64,000 bases of DNA from Gordius sp. MW1 (taxonomy: Eukaryota; Nematomorpha; Gordioida; Gordea; Gordiidae), in contig OZ038527.1 of assembly GCA_964036665.1 (NCBI GenBank), positions 1,612,001-1,676,000 on the forward strand. The letters run 5' to 3'. Shown piece by piece: positions 11,301 to 23,300 of the stretch. Made by a program: the position numbers and the translations under genes. Numbering within the stretch: position 1 is the stretch's first letter; the number at the start of each line of letters is the position of its first letter. The notes beneath the pieces are model-generated. The model made no database searches. It saw only the letters and a list, made by a program, of their open reading frames with translations, and was not told where the DNA came from.

Positions 11301-14300
11301 CAAAATACACATACCATTTTATTAGTATTTAATATAAAATAAATCATAAACATCAATTAGTTTTCAAATAATGTAGAACATTTAGTTTAAACAAAAATTT
11401 ATTAGCCTACCAGACTTAAAGTGTGAAATTTTTAAGATTTAGTATACTTAAAACTCCTATAAAAACAAAGCTTAAAAAGGCTGAAAAGATAGTTTAGGGT
11501 ATTTGTTCACTACAAAATGTACTGATAATAAAGCTTTGCCTATATATGATTATGAGATTAACAATAACAATACCTAACAGTTGAAAATATCTTTCAACCC
11601 AACAAGCTAGAGAGATATGAGATATTTGTTCATATTCCAATAATTTAAATACTTTATTCATGTAAAAATACAAGTTTTGTAAAACATTTATTAACAAAAA
11701 TTTATTGGGATCAGATAAGGCTTTAAAATCTTGAAGAAGAGAATCAAGGAATGTCTTTTCCAAATCCTAAGAATTCTTTGCTTCTCTGTCTCTATGTCTA
11801 TTTTCTTCAGAGTGTTTTCCATTTAGTTTTGCAATAATCCACTTTTAAAGTTAGTATTTTAATTGATACTAGTTACCAGCCAAGTTGCATTATGTGGCCA
11901 CCAAACCCCAGGCTTATTCCATTCAATTATTTATGTGGAGCTTTTCATGTGCCTTTCCACACTTCTTAATAATGTTTTTACTTGATCTTGTCTATTTATG
12001 TAAACATATTAGGTCACAGTAATAGCTTACTCAATAGCTTGTAGCTTGTTGATCGCGGTTGAGTTGATACGGCAAAACTACAAAAATGACGTGACGCTCG
12101 TATTAAGACGCGTCTATGTTTTAACATGCATTCGCTTTTTCAAGCTAGCTACAAAAGCGCGTATTAAGACGCACCCTTAGGTGTTGACTTTCTAGCAAAT
12201 CGCCTTAGGTTGCTTTTTTGAGGTTTTACGATGTCTCTCTGTATAATTTATTGATTTGAAAAATAGGCTTGCTTTAGATATCGTGATGTTAATATTGTTG
12301 TTATTTAGATACATATAATAGAGATAAAAATGATAATGTATATCAATTTTCAATAATATTGCACGAAAAAAGAATAGTATTATTATATATGCTATAAATA
12401 TTAATTTTCACACAAATAAATAAATAAATAAATAAATTTATCATTAGCACGATATAACTCCGCTTCACGTGTCATCTCGGTGGGGCAAAGTTAACATGCT
12501 CAAAATTTTACTCAACAACGGAGCAGTCATAGACGCTAAAACTAGGGTGATTGAACATAATTTTGGTGTTTATTTTTATTTTTGTATATTGTAATGTCAA
12601 ATATTATCGAGAGACTATAAAACTAAGTTATATTTCTTGATTTTAAAATTTATCTCTAGCTACCTTGGAGTGTACAATTCATATTCGGATCGTTCCAAAA
12701 AATTTAAAATTAGTTTAAGGGGTTGTCTTAATATCGGATTTTGCTACGCAGCAAAAATCCTCATACGGTTTATAACATAGCCGCGTCCTAACTTCGAATT
12801 CACAACAGATTTACATTTCAGACGCATAACACAACAGCGATTTTGTGAGCTGCAAAATTTTTCCTAAGCATAATTAGAGTTTAAATAAACAAAAAAAACG
12901 TTTTTAACTATCAAAAAACAAAATATTAAATAATTACAACCAAGTTTGACCCATGAAATTGAATCGGAAATTTAGACAAAAAAATGGACACGATTCGAAT
13001 CTGAATCCGATATTAAGACAAGCCCTAAGAAAGGACTTTGCTATAGGGCAAAATGACAATTTTCTTTTAATTTTTTTTTGCATTTTGACCTCAGGATGGT
13101 TTAACTCCTCTCCACTGCGCGGCTAGGAGCGGGCACGCCGATGTTGTCGAGCTTTTGTTATCTCGTGGCGCTGACATATCGGCCAAAACGAAAAACGAAC
13201 TGACCCCTTTGCATATGGCTGCCCAAGGAGATCATCTGGACTGTGCCAAAATACTACTGCAAAATCGCGCCCCAGTTGACGACGTAACCGTGGTAAGATT
13301 TTATTTATTTATTTTTTGCATTTATTTTTTATTTTCATTTGTTTATATTATTTATTGTTATGTAGGATTACTTGACTTCGCTTCACATATGCGCTCATTA
13401 CGGGAACGTGGGCACGGCAAAATTGCTGCTCGATCACAAGGCCGAAGTGGACGCCAGAGCCCTGGTAATTTAGGGCGGATTCAAAAATTTTGGCGCGCTT
13501 CAAATTTTCAGAAAATACCTTAGAAATATCCGTTTTTGGGCTGTAAAACTATGTTTTTGCGTGTATTATATTCCTATAATTATTTATTTTTAGAGAAAAA
13601 TGAAATTAATACGATGATAAGTTAAAGATAAAATGTATTAAGATGGGATTGTGTTGATAATGATGACAATAGGATGATAATAAGAGGAGTAATAGGACGT
13701 CTTTATTGGTAAAATTATATGTCGCATAGGTTATTTATTACCAAACGAAGGAATTAAAACGTAAATGATTTTGCCAACTCGGTTTTGTGGGTCGCTATAT
13801 AAAAATAGAAATGCCATAGTAATTAATATAAAACGGATAATGACATGTATATATAAAATTATTAATTACTAAGCAATTTATGCGCTTGCTTTTGGTTGTC
13901 CGTCCGTCCGTTGTCCGTCCTGTCCATAATTTTTGAATAATTGCCGTGGAAACTTATGCCGGGTTTTAATGGCTGTGGACTTATGCATTTTGCTTTCGCA
14001 CTTATAGACTAGCTACTGAACGCTGGTTGGCTTTAGATTTTAGACCTCGCCCGAGCCCGAATTCGATTATGGTTTATGGCCCGACTGATTACCTTTATAC
14101 ATATATTTCTTTTGGCAACTCATCTAGGTTTGCTCTATATATATATTACTTAATTTCCCATTATAATTTTAGACACGTTACAAGGTGGAAAATACAGAAG
14201 GAAATTTTTTATTTTTGCCTATTTCGTATTATTTTTTAGAACGGTTTTACGCCCCTGCATATCGCGTGCAAGAAGAATCGGATCAAAATCATAGAACTAC

Positions 14301-17300
14301 TCCTCAAACGGGGTGCATCTATAGGTTGTACCACCGAGAGTGGTCTGACCCCCCTGCACGTGGCTTCCTTCATGGGCCACATGAACATTGTGATTTACTT
14401 GCTTAAGCACGGAGCAGAAACTGACGCCCCCACCGTGCGTGGCGAAACGCCACTTCACTTAGCTGCTCGGGCCAATCAAACCGACATAATGAGAATCATA
14501 TTGAGGAACGGGGCCAAAGTTGATGCCCGAGCTAGGGTAAATGTCATAGGATTTATAATATAATATAATATCTCACTTTAGTTTTCTTTGTTTTAATTTA
14601 GTTGTATAGTTGAAAATGTTTGCTACATTTCTAAAACATGTTTTTTTTCGATAAATTACATCCTATAATGTGCCGTTTTGCGGTGTAGATGCTAGTCGTC
14701 TTGATAATTTACCGCAAAATTGTGTCGATTAAATTTTCCCAGATTTTTAACGTATGTATGAGTGTTGTAAAAATGGCTGGGTTTTGTTTGGTCCACCTTT
14801 GGTTCAACTAGGACTAACGTCAAATTTCGACTAAGCCTAGCGGTCGACTACGGAAAACTGACCTAAAACCTGTGGTCTGTTTATACAAAACCGAAGGGCG
14901 ACGTCAAATAACCCCATTCCAATCCATCTGGATTTTAAATCTCATCTTCGCTCTTCCACAGTTCAGTTACTTTTAAGCATTAAGGTTGGGTCAACTTTGC
15001 GCATAACTATACTAAAACATATGTAACTCCTCGCTAGCTTATACTAAATCAGCTTATATGTTAATATACCTGAAAAACTTAACTTACTTCATTTTGACTT
15101 CACATTTTTGCATCCTCGACTACAGGAAAATCAAACTCCGCTGCACGTGGCAGCTCGGCTTGGCAACACGGACACGGTTATGCTCTTACTCCAACACGGA
15201 GCTGACGTCGGCGCTAAAACAACCGACGATTACACCCCGCTGCATTTAGCAGCTAAGGAAGGTCATTCTGAAGCGCTCGCCGCACTTTTAGATCACGCTC
15301 CTGCATCGCAGCTTCCGATGCTACTTACTTCCCTATCTACCAAAGGCTTTTCCCCGCTTCACCTCGCCGCAAAGTGCGGCAGCGTCGAAGTTACTAAGCT
15401 CCTACTCGAGCGAGGCACGCCCGTTGACGTGCTTGGCAAGGTTAGCGGATTTTAGGAGCGTTTTTTAGCAGCGTTTTGGAGGTGTTTGGGGTGGCTTAGT
15501 TTTGAAATGCCAAGTTTATTATGAGGGAAAGAGGAAGAGAACATATTGTTTTATATGCAATTGCACAAATCTTGTATAAATATGAAAAAATAATTATATT
15601 AAATATTTCTGATCTTCCCAATGATTTAAGAAGTGGTGGCTTAATTTTAATTCAACCTATATATTCACATGGTAGAATAATTACAAAAATTTAAAATTTG
15701 CCGTTAGCTACATATATATTTCAATGAGAAGTCAACTCCTTTATTTAATGTATGCCGAAATACATTTTTCACCTTATATTTGGCTATAACTGCATAGAAA
15801 TTTTAGTTCCTTTTGGTTATATATAATCTCAATTCTATAAAGCTTCAAATTTGTCGATCGCGTCATTTAAGACTGCTAAATACTTGCATCCAGAACGAAG
15901 TTACGCCGCTGCACGTTGCATCGCATTACGATCATCCGGCCGTAGTTAATTTGCTGCTTGAGAAGGGCGCTTCACCCGCCGCAAAAGCCAACAACGGCTA
16001 CACACCCCTGCACATAGCCGCTAAGAAAAATCAAATGGACGTCGCCCCTCTGCTTTTAGATCACGGGGCCGATTCAAATTCCCTTTCTCGCTCCGGGTTC
16101 ACTCCCGTCCATTTGGCTGCCCAAGGCGGGTTCGAAGATATGACTTCGCTCCTGCTAGATTTCAAGGGAAACCCCAACGCCTCATCCAACGTACTATTAT
16201 CATAATGTCCTGTCCTGTCCAACTTTTAAGTTTTTAATAATTATTATCGAAACATTTAAGGGTTTTAATAGCTGTGAAAGCTTTTGCTTCCGTAAAAGAC
16301 TTTTGTTTTGCTTGCGCAAATGGACCAGCTAATGACCGCTGGTTGGCCTTAATTTTTTCGACCTCGCCCCAGGCAAAATTCCATTTTATTTGTGCTCGAC
16401 TAATTTTACCTTTAATTATAAATATTTCTTTTAAAAACTCATCTAAGTTGTTGTTTTATATCGGATAATTGGGAAACTGGCTAAATAAATCCCGAAAATT
16501 AAAGCTGACCACTGTATTTTAGTGTCTTGTCCAGTCCTTACCTATCCCCTAAATGATAACCCAATCTTTCCTTTAGAACGGACTAACCCCGCTCCATCTA
16601 GCGGCCCAGAATGATCACGTGCCCGCGGCTTCGATCCTATTGGCTCACGGGGCCGACGTTAACGCTACGACTACCGGGGGCTACACTCCCCTACACACGG
16701 CTTGCCATTTCGGCCGGCTCAATATGGTACGATTGCTGTTGGACCACGGGGCTAAGGTCGGAGCCCAAACTAGTTCTGGCTACACGGCTCTGCATCAGGC
16801 AGCCCAGCAAGGCCATTCGGCCGTCGTATCTCTACTACTGCAAAACAAGGCTTCGCCCGAATCCCTCACCAACGTATACAACTCACTTTAGTTCTTTACT
16901 TTTCTTACATATCTTTCTCATTTTTGCTTCGAGTTTTGGGCTGTTTTCGCGTAGTGTCGGTTTAAAGGGGGGTGGGATTTGTTTGGTCGGCCTTTGGTTT
17001 TAGTCGACTAAACGTAAGCAAACCAAAGGTTGGACCAAAAAGATCTTTAGAAAGTTTTTAGGCTATCTATGGGTAAGATTAGTGTTGTTAAAACGGCTGG
17101 GTTTTGTTTGGTCGACCTTTCCTTCAACTCAGACTAACGGTCATCTGGTCTGTTTTTCAAATTTCGGCTAAACCTAGTGGTTGACCAAGAAAAGCAGACC
17201 AAAAAACGTTTGGTCATTTTATGTTTAGTCGACTAAAACCAACGGTCGGCCAAGCAAAATTCAGCTTTTTGTGCAATACTATTTTTAGGTGTTTTTTAGC

Positions 17301-20300
17301 GTTTTGAATTTAATTTTTAGTAGATAGAGTCGCTATCAAATGTTTCAGGTGTTTTGGTGCTGTTTTAATATTGAACTAGTATTGTAATCTTCCCCATCAA
17401 TTGTGATATATCGCTAAATGTATCTTTATTACATTCCCGAGGATTTACAATAGACTTAGTCAAGTCCATGTGGTTTCTCAAGTTTTAAAAACTAATTATT
17501 TCGAAAAGTTTTATATGTATGTAATGCAAAAACCTGTAAATTTTTTCATTTAACTCCGAAAACGGGAGCCATTTTGAAATTAATTTTTGTGTGTTTCATT
17601 ACAGCAAGGTCAAACGGCCCTCTCCATAGCCCAGCAGCTGGGATACGTTTCGGTCATTGAAACGCTTAAAGTTGTAACCGAAACTATAGTTACCACCACC
17701 ACCACAACCACTGTGGAGGAGAAATACAAGGTTTTAGCTCCGGAAACCATGCAAGAAACCTTTATGTCGGACTCTGAAGACGACGAAGCAGGTATTTATT
17801 AGCGTTGGGCTGGGTTTTGTTTGGTCGAGCTTTAGTTTTGGTCGCTTATAGATAACCCGACCAAAGACTTTTTGCTCAGTTTTTCTTAGTCGCATAAGCA
17901 AACCAAAGATGTGTTAAGTCGACTAAAACCAAGGGCTGACCAAACAAAACCCACCCGTTTATACAACTCTAGCATTTACACTTATATATATATATAATTT
18001 CAGTTTTATAATTGTTTTTTCTAATGCTATAATCAAGGGAAATATATATAACTACGCATTTGACACAAAAACGTGATTGATGTGAAAAATTATGTTTTGG
18101 ACTGCTAATTTTACGAATTATCTATGATGAAACTTCATTTAAATGTAGAATCGCGTTTTTTGAAATTTGGAGCGTCCCTTTAATCCTGCTTTGGTTATTT
18201 AACAACGATTTGATGCCAAAAGAAATATTTTATTTATTAAAAGGGTCTCGATTGATAAACATGTAAAAAAGGCTCGCTTTGCATTTGGTTCGTTCATATC
18301 ACTTAAATTTCTTAAAATATTAGCTCACAAATTTTAATTATATTATAATAGCAATTTATTTAAAATTTCTATTAATAAAAATTCTATAGCAATGATAGGG
18401 GGGAAATTGATGTGCATGCCAAGCATCTATAATTTATCCTTTGTGTTTGCATGATGTGTCAATGTTACGTAGCCATAGTGTACCTTATTTATCCGCCATT
18501 TTGAAATAGGCACTTGATATTCTATTCACAAACTCCTATACGGGTTAAATGACAAATCATACAAAGTCGACATTATGAAAATCTAGAGGTCGTTCTACCA
18601 TCCATTTTAAATTATATAAGGAAGATAAATTAATATTATATAATTTATGGTATAAGCCTAGTGTCAACACAGGATTTTTAGATTTTTAACTAAATTCCCT
18701 TTTTTGATTTAAAAATACATATATACATTATATATGAAATTTTCTAAATTGTGCACATTTCAATGTGGCGGATAAAATTGAACATTATTATAACGTAAAT
18801 GAACTGTCTATGATTTAGCGTATGGGTTTAGCATGTTATTTGTCGTATGTCGTTGAATGTTTTTGCATGGTTAGAAATGGAGAAATCGCTAAAAACCGAA
18901 TACATACCCTCCTATTTATCCTCACGTTTCGACGGCACTTTAAAGGATCTGCCAGGTAAAACTACATTTTTTTGCCCAGATCATTATTTCATTCTAGCCC
19001 ATAGATTGTTACACTATAAACTGGATAATAGCCGGCCTTTGCGTGAAATTTTTTTAAGTAACTTGCATTTTGGCTGAGATTTTTTTTGCACAATATGCGC
19101 TCTTGTGCATCAAAAATTTGCGAAGTTATGGAATAAAGAGTAATGAGAACGTTAAAGAATTGCCTTTTTCATACCTAAGTTTAACATTTAATTATAATAC
19201 ACACATGGCTGCCTAGCTTGTTTTGTTTAATCGACCTTTGTTTTAGTCGACTAAACATAAACGGACTATTGGTTTTTTGGTCTGCTTTTCTTAGTCGACC
19301 ACTAGGCTTAGTCGAAATGTGAAAAACAGACCAGAAAACAAAACCCGACCCTTTATAAAACCCTACATGAGTTTAAACGAGGGTCAATTAAGTAAATAGG
19401 TTTCCTCAATAAATAATTTATCATAAATAGATAATGCACTCATTCTTGGCTTTAAACGAATCATTAATAAACATTATTAATCAAGTATTTGTCAAAATGT
19501 TTATAAACAAATATTTTTCGAAAAAAAGTTTAGTTTTGTGACTTTTTTGATCACTGTTTCAAAAATTATTGTTACATCACTGTTGTTATTGCACGGAATA
19601 TTCCTAATTATCAGCATGTTTAGCGTAGCTTGTTAAGCATGTGACTCTGTGTCTTAATTTTCAGTTTTAGTCATGTGTTTTCATTTTTGATCCCGGATTT
19701 TCAAAATATTTAACAAACCCGATTTTCTCTGCATTTTACCGTTTTTTAATTGTGCGCTAAAACACATTTTATCGGCAAAATATACCGTTTATTTATCGAA
19801 ATTACGAATTAAAACGTTTTAATATTATTGAAACATGCCTAAGTAATTAGCGGTTTCCTTATTTTTCTCGTGATAAAACTTAGTGGGGCTAGTTATAGTT
19901 CGGGGTTACTTGTATCTTTGTCATTATTTTTAAAAATAACTGCCACAAAAGTTACAATTTTAACCATACGTGTATTTTTTCATAAGATATTAATAAATTC
20001 TTTTTGTATTTTACATTATAAATTCAGATTAATATATAAAAATATCGTGATTTGGAAGTTTTGATTGTACATTTATAAATTGTTCAAAAAAATTTTCAAT
20101 CGCAGAATCTGTCTTTTATAAGTGGTACTTAAGTGAGATTGTCATATTGACCCCTTTTTATTTCTAATATTTAAAATATAACCATATTACATTTGCATTC
20201 TTTTATGTTTTTTTATTGATTTCGGTTTGCCATACACCTAATAAAAGTGAAAAAGTAAAGGCTAAACCCGAAAGGAGCTATCACTTGGCCCGGGCATTTT

Positions 20301-23300
20301 TAGTTTTTTTTAAAAAGGGATTTATAAAAAACCTATATCCTATCGTAAAAATCCACCTTAAAAATATATTCCAACAGAAAATTTAACAAAAATTATTTTT
20401 CTTTTTTAAATGCGATTTAATTTTTTATGACTATTCCAGTTCCCGACCCGATCTCCCCTGATGCATATATAAGGTAAAAAAATATATTTTACAAAATAAC
20501 TAAGCTATAGTTTTCATCAATCACTCGTTTTGACATCGATGTTCAAGCCATTAAACATAAATCATTTTTTTTTGATTTGAGCTTTTAGTTTTCGTAAAAA
20601 AATTTCACTCCGATATTATCTTTATTCAATCATCCCTAAAATAAAATAATTATAACCAATCTCTCATTCAACCTTAAAATCTGAGGCATATGAATGAGTC
20701 AACTAAGTACGGTAGAGGGGGGGGGGGTTATATCCCCATCTACCCCCCCCCCCCCCTCCAATCAGTAATCCTCCATTGAGAGCCAATGCAATTCTTAAAT
20801 CCATTTTAACTTTAAGTTTTCTGCAATGGGTGGTATCTGTCGGTATTCGATAGAATTTGAGTGCGTTCATTCACGATTAGGGGAAGTGGGATAATTTATT
20901 CCGTTGTCGTGAATTGCTGAAGTGTAACAATCTCTAATGGCTATCCAGGGACCAGTCTTAAATGATGAAGTGATATTGAGCACGTCGCGCCCAAGCTATA
21001 ACAGATGGGCTCGGCTTGGAATGCTAGAGTAAAATGGATTTCAAATCGGAATACACACTCGAGTGTTTACAGCCAGCTTTAAAATGCTTTTCCCTCGCTG
21101 CCAGGGTTTGAAATTATTTTAATTTTAATGCTGATAGCTATTCTGACCTAATGGAATGTTAACTATTGCGGGGCGTAAAGAAGCACTGTTATTCATCGCC
21201 CTTTCATAAATTTATATTAAACTATAAGTCACATTTAGTTATAGAATTTATATTTTTAATTTGATTGCTTATCGATCGATATCGATTGATTTTCTGGAAC
21301 ACTTTGAATTGAGCTGCAGTTTTGGCTAGCGTCGGCGGCCAGCCCTCTTCAGAATTGAAATTATTAATTGCTAAGTTTACAGTTTTTGGAATGCTTTTTT
21401 TAATGTCTCTTTTTTTGGCAGCAGACTCACTAATTTACCACACAATCTGTAGCGTAGTAAATCACGTTTTGCATCTCATCAACTCCAATTTATATCTTCA
21501 CAGACCTCATTTTTGAAATTCCGAATCTTTAAATATTCTCATCCCCACTGACCCACTAAGTTGTAAATTGTGCTTGGGAAATCTGATAGCCCCCCGAGGC
21601 CCTAATCTCGAGTGTGTCTGTTTGTATGTCTGTCCGCGCTTAGCAATTGGGTTAATAGAAGCTCGCTCTCGAAGTTCTGATGCCAGAGAATCTACGATAT
21701 TTTAAACTAGCATCGTCACGTCATAAGGTATCTTCTATAATTCCCAGCGGTTGCACGCGTAGTTGTTGTGTAATGCTTGAGGTAAGCGAAATTCCTAATT
21801 TTTTTCTCGTTATTCGTTAGTGGGGGGGGGGCATGTGTCTTTTTATGTATATTAACCTCCCCCCCCCCCACCTTCCCTTATCCATTTTCCCATAAATATT
21901 TTTATCCCTTCCTCCCTCCCCTCTATTCCTTTTTCACATTAGTTTTGGGGATTCGCGGTAGCTCACTTAATGCACGAATCCAATTTTTCGAAATCATGAC
22001 CGTTTTCTCCGTAGCCTTTCGAAGTCCTAAAAAACAATTAATTGCTATGCAATTTATTTATTATTATCGAACGAATCTCATTCCATCGTAAACTAAGTTC
22101 CCTCCGCTAAAACTAATCGCGATGGCTACTACACTATTATGCGGACTGTGTATGAGCGCAACTAAACGATTCGACGTGGACTTAGAGCGAAAAGAGCGGA
22201 GCCAGGAGCTAAAAGGGTTTAAAAGTTGGAATTTAGGTTCTTTGAGGTCGAGAACGCGCAATAGTAGCAAAGGTGAAGAAAAATTGCGTAATTCCACTTT
22301 AAATGGGCGCTCACCAGACGTTAAACGCGTATCATGTGGCTTGAATTACCCCATATCATCCCCTAGTCCCATCCCTGAAATCGTCATAAGTTCGCAAACC
22401 TCATCGGACGGTAAGATCGGATCCATTTTGTTTTGATCACCTAACTACTTTTGTAAAAACGGCTGGGTTTTGTTTGGTCGACGGCTTTGGTTTTACTAAG
22501 ACTACCGGTCGATCCTGGTCCCTTTTTCAAACATCGACTAAGCTTTGGGGTCGGCTAAGAAAAAACAGACCAAAAAACTTGTGGTCTGTTTAATCGACTA
22601 AAACCAAAGGCTGACCAAACAAACCCCAGCCCTTTTTACAACACTGATCTTAACCATAATATTTAATTGCTATGAGATCCTCCCCCTCTCCACTAGGGAA
22701 AATATCTTGGTCTGTTTTAGATTTTACGGGACCCGCAACGGGTCTGTTTAGATCAATCGACCTGCCCCATACATAAATTTAAAATCAATAAATGATGGGC
22801 CTGGGCGCGGCCCTCTAAATTTATTCAAAGTCCGGCTTAGGTCCGTTTTTTGCTTTTTTTGTATTGTTTATCTAAAAATATCATCAAAAATTTTTGGTCG
22901 CAAACGAGTTATTCTTTCCTATATGAGACGACTTGCAGTTGAAGCCTTTTTTGTGTTAATGGCCTTACACCATATGGCCCAAATAGGATAATTTTGGAAA
23001 CTTTATTCAAGGTTTAAATACTTTAATTAATATTAGTGATGAGTGCTATTTCACCATTTTATATATTTAAGTTTATTGAAATGGAATGAAAATCAATGAG
23101 ATTATATAAGGTAAATAACAGAAAAATAACGTTTAAACTTAATGCTTTTAATGTTTTCTAACAAGTTTATATAAAATTCTACATCGTTGCAGCGTAGTTG
23201 GTATATGATGCTTTGTATTTGAATAAGAGCTCGCGGGTTCAAATTCCGCTTTCTGCACTCCCTTTCGAAAAGATGTTAAATATATTACATCTTCAACACG

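Noticed and set aside
21322..21516. 64-codon frame with a hydrophobic, membrane-like stretch, reminiscent of small vertebrate ankyrin-1 starts
   Set aside because: It lacks an ATG at its start and I found no in-phase donor toward exon 14. The hydrophobicity can come from T-rich DNA.
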